From positions 1-16,868 of the forward strand of contig LJUF01000021.1 of assembly GCA_001303665.1 (NCBI GenBank): a stretch of DNA of 16,868 nt, in the 5' to 3' direction. The notes under the pieces were generated by a model. That model was not told the origin of the DNA, did not search any database, and saw only the letters and a list, made by a program, of their open reading frames with translations. The position numbers and the translations under genes are program-made. This document shows, piece by piece, positions 1 to 7,153 of this stretch (within the stretch, counting starts at the first letter, position 1; each line of letters starts with the position of its first letter). The DNA comes from Phycisphaerae bacterium SM23_33. Its GTDB lineage: Bacteria; Planctomycetota; Phycisphaerae; SM23-33.

Positions 1-123
1 GAGGAATTCACGCGCGAACTGGAGCGGATCGTCCGCGACGCCCCGGAGCAGTACTTATGGGTCCACCGCCGCTGGAAGCACCGGCCCGACGGCAGCAGGG
101 CCGGCGGCGACGGCGTCGCCTAG
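1..123 (+). CDS. Lipid A (Kdo2-lipid A) acyltransferase, LpxL/HtrB family, C-terminal end only
   Basis: Frame 1 is open from the window edge to a TAG at 121-123 and encodes 40 residues. It contains the run APEQYLWVHRRWKHRP, which closely matches the conserved C-terminus of the LpxL/LpxM/HtrB acyltransferases (APEQYMWLHRRFKTRP in Escherichia coli LpxL, from memory). These enzymes sit at the inner membrane and add a secondary acyl chain to a lipid A precursor. The catalytic HX4D motif lies upstream of the window, so activity and chain specificity (lauroyl, myristoyl or other) cannot be judged. The short Gly/Ala-rich tail after the conserved block is unremarkable. The gene converges on the PAP2 phosphatase gene with a 29-base gap. 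Family assignment is firm despite the short fragment. Confidence 0.82.
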   Translation, partial: EEFTRELERIVRDAPEQYLWVHRRWKHRPDGSRAGGDGVA

Positions 124-152
124 GCCACCGTGCGCAGCAGTCCGGGGCCGTC

Positions 153-1175
153 CTAGAACTCGCGCGACAAGGCCACCCCCACCGAGCCGTTGGCCGGGTC
201 CGCCCAGGGAACCACCTCGAAGCCCAGGATCCTGGGCTTGTGATTCTGCATCACGGCATGGCCGATGGCCACGCCGATCAGGGCGCCGGACAGCACGTCC
301 GAGAAGTCGTGGTTGCGGGCGTCGATGCGTTCGTAGCCGACGAAGCTGGCGAAGGCAAACAGCGGAATGCCCACCACCGGGCCGTAGGCCTCGTACATCA
401 CCGTGGCAAAACAGAACGACGAGGAGGCATGCCCGCTGGGCCAACCGCACGGATCGCCGTTGGGGGAGCGGGTCCGCGTCAGGCCTTTCAGCGCCAGGGT
501 GGTCAATCCGTTGATGGCCAAGGCATTGGTCAGGGCCTTGGAGGTCTGGTAGGCCTTGACGTCCCCCGTGGCCAGCGAGGTGAAGTACATCGCCCCGGCG
601 AAGGCGAAGTGCGCCCCAGGGTTGCCGCCCACGTCCCCCACCGTGTCCCAGAAGCTGTTGAGCTGCGAGCCGTTCTTGGTGTAGTGATCCCCGACCGTGT
701 TGTCGCAGCCGGCGGCGTTGGTCACGATGCCCACCACGCCGGCCGCCCCCAGCCCCACCAGCGCCCACGGATCGGTGAAGGTGGCCTTGGTGTCGTCCCA
801 CATGGTGGGGAGCAGCTCCTTGGCGTCGCGCCCCAGGCTGTGGAGCCAGTCGCCGGGGTAGGCCGGGCCGCGACGCCTGGACCAGTGTTCCGGCTGCGTC
901 CCGGCCGGCTGCGTTTCAGCGCTTTCGCCTTTCCCGGCCGGGGCCGCCGGCTGCTCGGGACCGAGGGGTTTGTCCATGCCGGCCAGCAGGGCCGGCCAAT
1001 CCGCCTTTGCGGACAGCGGTTCCCGGCGGGCCTCTGGCGGCGCGGCGGCGCGAGCCGCAGTCTGGCAGACGATGTACTGTTGGATGAGCAGCTCGCCGGG
1101 CTCCTTGCGGCACCCGCCCGCGGCCACGGCAAGCACCACCAGCCCCGCCAAGAGCACTGCCCTGCACTCACCCAT
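153..1175 (-). CDS. PAP2-superfamily phosphatase with a lipoprotein-type signal
   Basis: The product has 340 residues. The ATG at 1175 is chosen because AAGGAG lies 7 bases upstream (1183-1188); the frame stays open further upstream but has no such site. Residues 1-22 form a lipoprotein-like signal (hydrophobic run, then AAGGC with Cys22), followed by a Pro/Ala-rich linker to about residue 100. The C-terminal half carries the PAP2 signature: K230-R236-P238 (a slightly compressed first motif), PSGH at 246-249, and R283-x5-H289-x3-D293, the last His being the expected phospho-acceptor. Family members remove phosphates from lipid phosphates, polyprenyl pyrophosphates, lipid A or small soluble substrates. 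The substrate is not known here. The neighbouring lipid A acyltransferase makes a lipid substrate attractive, but that is inference. The lipobox has Ala at -3, so anchoring is probable rather than certain. Confidence 0.85.
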   Translation of the reverse strand: MGECRAVLLAGLVVLAVAAGGCRKEPGELLIQQYIVCQTAARAAAPPEARREPLSAKADWPALLAGMDKPLGPEQPAAPAGKGESAETQPAGTQPEHWSRRRGPAYPGDWLHSLGRDAKELLPTMWDDTKATFTDPWALVGLGAAGVVGIVTNAAGCDNTVGDHYTKNGSQLNSFWDTVGDVGGNPGAHFAFAGAMYFTSLATGDVKAYQTSKALTNALAINGLTTLALKGLTRTRSPNGDPCGWPSGHASSSFCFATVMYEAYGPVVGIPLFAFASFVGYERIDARNHDFSDVLSGALIGVAIGHAVMQNHKPRILGFEVVPWADPANGSVGVALSREF

Positions 1176-1212
1176 CAAAGTTCTCCTTAACTTTGGGCCC
1201 CAGAGCCGCACA

Positions 1213-1252
1213 AAGCATATCTCGGCCAGCACCCGCCGACAAGTATATGCTT
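1213..1252. repeat. 8-bp inverted repeat over the PAP2 promoter (possible operator)
   Basis: AAGCATAT at 1213-1220 and ATATGCTT at 1245-1252 are a perfect inverted repeat with a 24-base spacer, so the arm centres are 32 bases apart, about three helical turns. One arm covers the candidate -10 box and the other covers the alternative TATACT box. It could be a binding site for a dimeric regulator, or chance similarity between two -10-like sequences. Confidence 0.35.
1214..1242 (-). promoter_or_regulatory. Candidate sigma70-type promoter of the PAP2 gene
   Basis: Read on the minus strand, TTGTCG (1237-1242) and TATGCT (1214-1219) are separated by 17 bases, each matching four of six consensus bases. 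Transcription would begin near 1207, leaving a leader of about 30 bases before the ATG at 1175. A second -10-like TATACT lies just upstream, within AGCATATACTTG, so the real start could differ. Confidence 0.4.
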
Positions 1253-1356
1253 CTTTTGTGACCGGGTAACTGCAAGGACTCAGTTGCCAAGACCTTCTTG
1301 AAGAATCACGGCGGCCGGGGATGCCGCCCGTCTGACGGGAGGGGAAAGCCAGAGGA

Positions 1357-2658
<1,302 letters not shown>

Positions 2659-2692
2659 ATTTCAGCTCCAGTCGCGTGCGGCGCAATGAATT

Positions 2693-2719
2693 GGCCGCCT
2701 CGAGCTGCTCGAAGCGGCC
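2693..2719 (-). promoter_or_regulatory. Hairpin in the thiC leader, likely part of the riboswitch expression platform
   Basis: On the transcript strand, GGCCGC-TTCGAG pairs with CTCGAG-GCGGCC across a 3-base loop (CAG), giving a 12-bp stem with one G-U pair. No U-tract follows, so this is not a textbook intrinsic terminator. CAGCTC in this hairpin can instead pair with GAGCTG over the thiC ribosome-binding site, and TTCAGC just upstream can pair with GCTGAA there. Translational control is therefore possible, but it is inferred from pairing by eye. Confidence 0.4.
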
Positions 2720-2745
2720 GGCTGAACCCACAGCACAACCGGCTC

Positions 2746-2831
2746 GCTTCCCTACGCAGCTCACCCCATACGGGATTCACTGATCAGGTTCAAAGGGTCG
2801 CTCTCAGTCCCGGCCGGCCGGGACGCCCCTA
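2746..2831 (-). promoter_or_regulatory. TPP (THI-box) riboswitch aptamer
   Basis: The minus strand shows the conserved TPP aptamer parts in order: the opening stem TAGGGGCG near 2831, the helix ending in CTGAGA (2802-2807), the near-invariant ACCCTTTGAACCTGATC (2782-2798), the second arm around ATCCCGTATGGGGTGAG, and the closing GCGTAGGGAAGC ending at 2746. This RNA binds thiamine pyrophosphate and lowers expression of the gene downstream. It sits 87 bases before the thiC start, which fits both the direction and the function of that gene. Confidence 0.96.
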
Positions 2832-2844
2832 GCGAACCGAGGAT

Positions 2845-2873
2845 ATGCTAGCACTTTTTCCGGGCGCAGGCAA
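2845..2873 (-). promoter_or_regulatory. Sigma70-type promoter of the riboswitch-thiC transcript
   Basis: On the minus strand TTGCCT (2868-2873) and TAGCAT (2845-2850) are separated by exactly 17 bases. The predicted transcription start, near 2838, falls a few bases before the riboswitch closing stem, as expected for a riboswitch-led mRNA. The -35 box lies just downstream of the stop codon of the UVR-motif gene. Confidence 0.6.
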
Positions 2874-2879
2874 GCCGCG

Positions 2880-3662
2880 TCACGATTCATCCTGGCCGTG
2901 ACGGGCGGCCCGAATGGCGTCCCGCAGCCGGGCAGCCTCCTCGTACCGCTCCTCCTCAACCGCCTGCGCCAATTCCCGCCTGAGTTGCTGAACCGGATCG
3001 GTGGGAATCTTGTTCTCAATTTCTTTCAGCAGCGACTCCAGCGCCGACACCTCCGAGCTGGAACTGTAGAGGTCCTCCTGCCCGAAGCGGGCGAAGTGCC
3101 CGCGGATGTCCTCCAGCGCCTCGCGAACGACCTTTCGGGCGGCCCGGGGGCGGTTGTCCCGCAGGGCCAGTTGCGTCCGGGCGCGGGCGTTCATCATGAC
3201 GATGTACGGGCGGTACTGTTCCATCATGAAGCCGTCGGACTCTTCCTCCGCGTACTTGGCGCAGAACTCCAGCACCTGCAGATTCCGGGCGGTGTCGCGG
3301 ACGACGGTCTGGTATTCCTCCAGCACGAACCCGGCGAGGTAGCGATAGTAGTACTGCACCGCCTCCGCCCGCAGCAGCTCGCACTGCTTTTCGTCAACCG
3401 TGAAGCCCTCGTCTGTGCCGTGCGTGCGAACGTGCCGCTTCAAAAGCTGCTGGCAATACTCCAACAGAGACTCGCAGCCGTTTGGCCTCTGCCCGTCGGG
3501 CCGGCCTTCGGCCTCCATCTGAAGCAGCCCCAGGTCCAGCCGAAGCTGAATCCGGACGCGCCCATCCGCGCCGCGGACTTTGCGAACGCTGATCTGGCCG
3601 GGCTCGTGAGGCCAGCCTTCCAGAATGGGGCCGATGTCCTTGTTCACCTCGGACGCCTGCAA
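2880..3662 (-). CDS. UvrB/UvrC-motif-containing protein of unknown function
   Basis: Up to 260 residues. The C-terminus (about 220-256) is a UVR motif, recognisable by QQLRRELAQAVEEERYEEAARLRDAI, the short helical hairpin by which UvrB and UvrC contact each other and which also occurs in McsA-type proteins. The rest has no nuclease or helicase motif, so this is not UvrB or UvrC. The N-terminal part is a compact conserved-looking block (GWPHEPGQISVRKVRG, then RLDLGLLQMEAEGRPDG), followed by a helical region rich in Tyr, Glu and Arg. I recall similar stand-alone proteins from planctomycetes but know no assigned role. The start is uncertain: no ATG is in frame. TTG at 3662 gives the longest form, but GTG at 3647 gives MNKDIGPILEGW, which fits my memory of relatives better. 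It lies 60 bases behind a lipoprotein gene on the same strand. Confidence 0.78.
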   Translation of the reverse strand: MQASEVNKDIGPILEGWPHEPGQISVRKVRGADGRVRIQLRLDLGLLQMEAEGRPDGQRPNGCESLLEYCQQLLKRHVRTHGTDEGFTVDEKQCELLRAEAVQYYYRYLAGFVLEEYQTVVRDTARNLQVLEFCAKYAEEESDGFMMEQYRPYIVMMNARARTQLALRDNRPRAARKVVREALEDIRGHFARFGQEDLYSSSSEVSALESLLKEIENKIPTDPVQQLRRELAQAVEEERYEEAARLRDAIRAARHGQDES

Positions 3663-3705
3663 CCGACGGCTACATCCACTTGGCTTCGTTCATGAGTCTA
3701 CCTGC

Positions 3706-3711
3706 ATTATA
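3706..3711 (-). promoter_or_regulatory. Consensus -10 box upstream of the UVR-motif gene
   Basis: A perfect TATAAT on the minus strand lies between the lipoprotein stop (3723) and the UVR-motif gene. No good -35 box is found at 16-18 bases, so this may be a weak or activated promoter, or chance. If used, transcription would start near 3699. Confidence 0.3.
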
Positions 3712-3722
3712 GCCCCGCCGGC

Positions 3723-4460
3723 TCAAAAACTGACCTCGTGGTAGTTCACCTCCAACACCGGCTCGTCCCCGACCAGCACGTGCCGCCCGATCCTGAATAC
3801 CGAAATCCGCTCAGGAAAGGCCAGGCCGTTGGCCATCGTACGGTAGCTGTACCGCGTAACCGTGCCCTCCCCGCCGGGCGCGTCGGCCCCGGCGGTGACC
3901 AGCCTCAGCAGGCAGCTCTGGGCGTCGAAGTAATAGGCCGCGATGCCGCCCCGGCCGTCCTGCGCGGGCACGCGAATCAGGTCCATCCCGTCCACGCGGA
4001 CCGGCTGCGCCCCGCGGGCCCGCTCACCGCGGCCGCAGAGGTTCAGCGGCCCCCGAACCCGGTGAAGAATCATCTTGAGGGCAGCGACGTGGCGAGCCCG
4101 GACGGCCGCCGGAACGGCCGGGCCCTTTGACTTGAAGCTGACGCCGCCGGCTTCAGTGACCTTGGCGGTCCACTCGGTTTCCGGCAGGCGAGCGCTGGCC
4201 CTGATCGTTCCGGCACGCAGGTCGATGACCTGGTCCTGCTTGCTGACATCGGCCGTGCCGACCTCGTCATAGACGATGACGACAGCCTGCGCGCGGATTG
4301 GCCCGACTGACTGCCACCGCTCCAGCCCGCCCATGGCGCCGATGCACCCGCTGACCACCGGCTCTGCCGACCCCAGGCCGAAGTCCGCGTAGGAGCCCGG
4401 TGCGCATCCAAGGCCAAACAGCACACACCCAACCGCCGCAAAGCCCGCCATACGACCCAT
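3723..4460 (-). CDS. Predicted lipoprotein of unknown function
   Basis: The product has 245 residues. ATG at 4460 is preferred over GTG at 4469 because GGGAG (4469-4473) lies 8 bases before it and would overlap the GTG. The N-terminus is a short hydrophobic signal with cysteines at positions 12 (AVGC) and 19 (GLGC), either of which could be lipidated. The mature part begins with a GCIGAMGGLERWQSVGPIRAQA segment, then alternates short charged and hydrophobic strands to the C-terminus (DEPVLEVNYHEVSF). That layout (a Gly-Gly-x-x-x-Trp opening followed by a beta-rich half-barrel) loosely resembles LolA/LolB-like periplasmic lipid carriers, but I see no diagnostic motif and treat this as a guess. 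The gene lies just downstream of tRNA-Arg on the same strand, with a 32-base gap. Confidence 0.72.
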   Translation of the reverse strand: MGRMAGFAAVGCVLFGLGCAPGSYADFGLGSAEPVVSGCIGAMGGLERWQSVGPIRAQAVVIVYDEVGTADVSKQDQVIDLRAGTIRASARLPETEWTAKVTEAGGVSFKSKGPAVPAAVRARHVAALKMILHRVRGPLNLCGRGERARGAQPVRVDGMDLIRVPAQDGRGGIAAYYFDAQSCLLRLVTAGADAPGGEGTVTRYSYRTMANGLAFPERISVFRIGRHVLVGDEPVLEVNYHEVSF

Positions 4461-4492
4461 GCTAGGCACTCCCGCACGCCCGCCTGTAAAAG

Positions 4493-4566
4493 CGTCCCCG
4501 AGAGGAGTCGAACCTCTAACCTTCGGCTCCGGAGGCCGACGCTCTGTCCAATTGAGCTACGGGGAC
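4493..4566 (-). tRNA. tRNA-Arg (anticodon CCG)
   Basis: The minus strand folds as a full cloverleaf. The acceptor is GTCCCCG/CGGGGAC, the D arm contains GCTCAATTGGACAGAGC, and the anticodon stem TCGGC/GCCGA encloses loop CTCCGGA, giving anticodon CCG. The T arm is AGAGG-TTCGACT-CCTCT. The discriminator is G at 4493. CCA is not encoded, so it must be added after transcription. It reads CGG, a frequent arginine codon in the neighbouring genes. Confidence 0.96.
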
Positions 4567-4586
4567 ACGCTCCAGGTCCGAGGTTA

Positions 4587-4615
4587 ATTGTCTCAGTCAA
4601 TGCCGCAAGCGTCAA
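4587..4615 (-). promoter_or_regulatory. Promoter of tRNA-Arg
   Basis: On the minus strand TTGACG (4610-4615) and GACAAT (4587-4592) are 17 bases apart, matching five and four of six consensus bases. The predicted start near 4580 lies about 14 bases before the tRNA acceptor end. Confidence 0.62.
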
Positions 4616-4810
4616 CAAAAACGTCCTCACGCCCTGCTCCGGTGCCTGCATTCGGGCACTGGGGTGACGTGCGGAAACCGTCGCCTGGCGGCGGGTGAGG
4701 CCGCAGGCCGGATTCCGCTTGACGGCCGCCGCAGACAAGACCAAGGCCGGACCCGACGAGTCGCACTCTCTGCCGCGCCCGTCCGCGCAGGCGTTTTGTC
4801 CTTCCGGCCG

Positions 4811-4839
4811 TTGACGCGGTGCATGGAATTGCGTACAGT
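4811..4839 (+). promoter_or_regulatory. Promoter of the tig-clpP1-clpP2-lipoprotein operon
   Basis: TTGACG (4811-4816) and TACAGT (4834-4839) are separated by exactly 17 bases. Transcription would start near 4846, giving a leader of about 130 bases before the tig ATG. No other good promoter is seen between the four following genes. Confidence 0.65.
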
Positions 4840-4917
4840 TCATGGGTTGCGGCAGGGACGCGCCGAGGTCTGGGCCGCGGGCTTAGGACCGCCGCGATTC
4901 CCCTGGGTGCCCGATTT

Positions 4918-4940
4918 GCGAGGGCTCGCGGCGTAGCGAG
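4918..4940 (+). promoter_or_regulatory. Mutually exclusive small hairpins in the tig leader
   Basis: GCGAG (4918-4922), CTCGC (4925-4929) and GCGAG (4936-4940) lie in a row, so the central arm can pair with either neighbour but not both. The stems are only 5 bp. The left pairing would have a 2-base loop, which is tight. A regulatory role is conjecture. Confidence 0.2.
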
Positions 4941-4977
4941 CGGGCTGCGAACGGGCCGACATCAAACTGGAGTGCAG

Positions 4978-6501
4978 ATGCCGGAAGAAACCCAACAACC
5001 GCCGGAGAAGCAGTCGCCCCCGGCCGAGGAGACCCCGGCTGAGCAACTGGAACAGGCGACCGAGCCGGCGGAAGAAACCGCCGAAGCCGCCGAGGACAAG
5101 CTGCCGAAAAACCAGGTCACCGTCGAGGACGCCGGCACGCTCCGGAAAAAGATCACCGTCGAGGTCCCGCGCGAGCGGATCGAGGCCAAGTTCGACGAGA
5201 TGTTCGGCGAGCTGAACCGCACGGCCCACGTGCCGGGGTTCCGCATCGGGCGGGCGCCGCGAAGGCTGATCGAGAAGCGCTTCGGCAAGGAGGTGGCCGA
5301 GGACGTCCGCAACGCCATGGTGGGCGAGGCGGTCGGGGCGGCCCTGGAAGAGGCCCAGTTCAAGGCCATCGGCGAGCCGGAGATCAAGCTCGACGAGATC
5401 AAGCTGCCCGACGAGGGCCCGCTCACCTTCAGCCTGGAGGTAGAGGTTGCACCCGAGTTCGAGCTGCCCGAGTACAAGGGCGTTGAGATCAAGCGGCCGG
5501 TCGTGCGGGTCACGGATGAGCACGTGGAGACGGCGCTGGGGGATTTCCGCCGGCGGTATGGCAAGCTCCGGCCGGTGGACGGCCCCGCCGCCGAGGGCGA
5601 CACGGTGGTGGCCGACGTCTCCATCCGCGGCGATGGAGTGGAGTCCAAGGCCGTCAACCAGGAGCTTCGCGTCGCCCCGGGCAGCCTCACCGGCATCCCC
5701 CTGGAGGACCTGGGCAGGACGCTGGCCGGCAAGAAGGCCGGGGCCCGTTGCCGGCTCAAGACGAAGGTCCCCGCCGGGCACCCCACCGAGAACTGGCGGG
5801 ACAAGGAAGTGACCATCAGCTTCAAGATCCAGGAGGTCAAGCGGCTGGAGCTGCCGGTGCTGGACGAGGCCTTTGCCGCCCAGGCGGGGTTTGCATCCGT
5901 GCAGGCAATGCGCGACAGCGTCCGGGCGGGCCTGCAACACCGGATGTCGCTGGAACAGTCCCGGCTGATGCGAGAACAGGTGCGGCGGTTCCTGCTGGAA
6001 AGCACTCCACTGGAGGTGCCAGAGAACCTGGCCCAGCGGCACACCGTCCGGCTGCTGCAGCGGCGGGCCGTGGAACTCATGCTGCGGGGCGTGCCGCGGG
6101 ATGACATTGAGCGCAATCTCGAACAGCTGGAAAAGCAGGCCTCGGAGCTTGCGGCGAGGCAACTGAAGCTGGCGTTCATCATGGGCAAGCTCGCCGAGAC
6201 GGAGGGCATCGAGGTGGACGACGCCGAGGTCAACGCCCGGATCGCCCAGTTGGCGCGGCAGTACAATCGCAGGCCCGAACGGGTCCGCCAGGAAATGAGA
6301 AATGAAGGCACCTTTGACGAGCTCATCGTGGCGATGCGCGAGGAAAAGGCCGTCGACAAGGTGCTGGAATCGGCCAGGATCACGGACGTCACGGACGACC
6401 AGGCCGAGCCATCACAGCAGCAGGATGAAAGCGCCGGCACCCAAAAGCCCCGGGGGAAAGCCGCCGGCAAGTCCGGAAAGGCGATCAAGCGCCCGAAGTA
6501 A
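4978..6501 (+). CDS. tig: Trigger factor (ribosome-associated chaperone / peptidyl-prolyl isomerase)
   Basis: The product has 507 residues. ATG at 4978 is chosen because GGAG (4969-4972) lies 5 bases upstream; an in-frame ATG at 4819 falls inside the promoter. Trigger factor binds near the ribosome exit tunnel and shields new chains. The ribosome-binding signature GFRIGRAP is at residues 87-94, the FKBP-type isomerase domain covers about 205-290 (DTVVADVSIRGDG to EVTISFKIQEVKRLELP), and the rest is the helical C-terminal chaperone domain. The signature sits about 45 residues later than in Escherichia coli because of a Glu/Pro/Ala-rich N-terminal extension (first 50 residues). The tail is Gln/Lys-rich and ends in GKAIKRPK. 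The gene heads an operon, 16 bases before clpP1, the usual tig-clpP order. Confidence 0.96.
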   Translation: MPEETQQPPEKQSPPAEETPAEQLEQATEPAEETAEAAEDKLPKNQVTVEDAGTLRKKITVEVPRERIEAKFDEMFGELNRTAHVPGFRIGRAPRRLIEKRFGKEVAEDVRNAMVGEAVGAALEEAQFKAIGEPEIKLDEIKLPDEGPLTFSLEVEVAPEFELPEYKGVEIKRPVVRVTDEHVETALGDFRRRYGKLRPVDGPAAEGDTVVADVSIRGDGVESKAVNQELRVAPGSLTGIPLEDLGRTLAGKKAGARCRLKTKVPAGHPTENWRDKEVTISFKIQEVKRLELPVLDEAFAAQAGFASVQAMRDSVRAGLQHRMSLEQSRLMREQVRRFLLESTPLEVPENLAQRHTVRLLQRRAVELMLRGVPRDDIERNLEQLEKQASELAARQLKLAFIMGKLAETEGIEVDDAEVNARIAQLARQYNRRPERVRQEMRNEGTFDELIVAMREEKAVDKVLESARITDVTDDQAEPSQQQDESAGTQKPRGKAAGKSGKAIKRPK

Positions 6502-6517
6502 CGCCGCGGAGAGGACC

Positions 6518-7138
6518 ATGAGAGGTAAGGAATTCATTCAGGACACGGCCTACAGAGAGTACGTCCAGCGGCGTGAGATGACGCTGGAGGAGCGACTGGC
6601 GGAAGAGCGGATCGTGTTCCTGTGGGGGGAGATCACGCCTGGGGCGGCGGGCGGGCTGATCATGCGGCTGCTGGAGCTTCAGGCCAAGGCCCGCGACCGC
6701 GACATCCACCTGTACATCAACTCCCCCGGGGGCTCGGTGGACGACACGCTGGCGGTGTACGACACCATGCAGTTCCTGGAATGTAACGTGGCCACCTACT
6801 GCGTGGGCCAGGCCGCCAGCGGGGCGGCCATCATCCTGGCGGCCGGCACCAAGGGCAAACGCTACGCCCTGCCGCACTCCAAGATCATGATCCACCAGCC
6901 CTGGGGCGGCGTCACCGGGCAGGCCTCCGACATCCAGATCCAGGCCGAGGAAATCCTGAAGGCCAAACGAAGCCTAAACGAAATCCTCGCCCATCACACC
7001 GGCAGGACGGTGGAGCAGATCGAGATCGAGACCGAGCGCGACCGCTACCTGACGCCGGCCGAGGCCAAGGAATATGGCATCGTGGACGAGATCGTGACGG
7101 CCGCGGCCCAGACGGCCGCCTCGGCGGGCAGCAAGTAA
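6518..7138 (+). CDS. clpP: ATP-dependent Clp protease proteolytic subunit, ClpP1
   Basis: The product has 206 residues. The ATG at 6518 has GGAG (6508-6511) 6 bases upstream. ClpP forms the barrel-shaped serine protease that degrades proteins unfolded by ClpX, ClpA or ClpC. The triad is complete: Ser101 in GQAASGAA, His126 in IMIHQPWGG, Asp175 in ERDRYL. The loop after the serine reads ASGAA where Escherichia coli and ClpP2 have ASMGA, so the residues that line the active-site pocket differ. The N-terminus (YREYVQRREMTLEERLAEERIVFLWGEI) is not the usual consensus and may change the axial gate. The two ClpPs of this operon are clearly different proteins, not a recent duplication. It lies 16 bases after tig and 15 before clpP2. 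Confidence 0.94.
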   Translation: MRGKEFIQDTAYREYVQRREMTLEERLAEERIVFLWGEITPGAAGGLIMRLLELQAKARDRDIHLYINSPGGSVDDTLAVYDTMQFLECNVATYCVGQAASGAAIILAAGTKGKRYALPHSKIMIHQPWGGVTGQASDIQIQAEEILKAKRSLNEILAHHTGRTVEQIEIETERDRYLTPAEAKEYGIVDEIVTAAAQTAASAGSK

Positions 7139-7153
7139 AGGACGACTTCCTCC

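Larger units (their letters stand above)
4567..4977. other. Divergent intergenic region between tRNA-Arg and tig
   Basis: This 411-base stretch holds no gene that I can support. It contains the tRNA-Arg promoter at the left and the tig promoter plus a leader of about 130 bases at the right. Between them, a bulged inverted repeat is visible at 4683-4691/4701-4708 (GCCTGGCGG against CCGCAGGC). Short reading frames here have no ribosome-binding sites and a composition typical of GC-rich chance frames. No known small RNA was recognised. Confidence 0.6.

Noticed and set aside
57..1190. A 377-codon plus-strand frame opposite the PAP2 gene
   Set aside because: PAP2 motifs fix the coding strand as minus. 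The plus frame overlaps the acyltransferase end and has a Gly/Arg-rich chance composition.
2880..3662. UvrB or UvrC
   Set aside because: Only the C-terminal UVR hairpin is present; helicase motifs of UvrB and the GIY-YIG or RNase H-like domains of UvrC are missing.
4819..4977. N-terminal extension of trigger factor to an ATG at 4819
   Set aside because: That ATG lies between the -35 and -10 boxes of the promoter, and the ATG at 4978 has a well-placed ribosome-binding site.
4840..6488. Two long minus-strand frames (440 and 508 codons) opposite tig
   Set aside because: Both are antisense shadows of trigger factor; one is almost entirely Ser/Arg-rich and the other Leu/Gly/Asp-rich without domains, and neither has a ribosome-binding site.
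6302..6517. N-terminal extension of ClpP1 into the end of tig
   Set aside because: The frame upstream of 6518 is the tig coding sequence read in another phase. ATG 6518 has a ribosome-binding site and gives a normal ClpP length.
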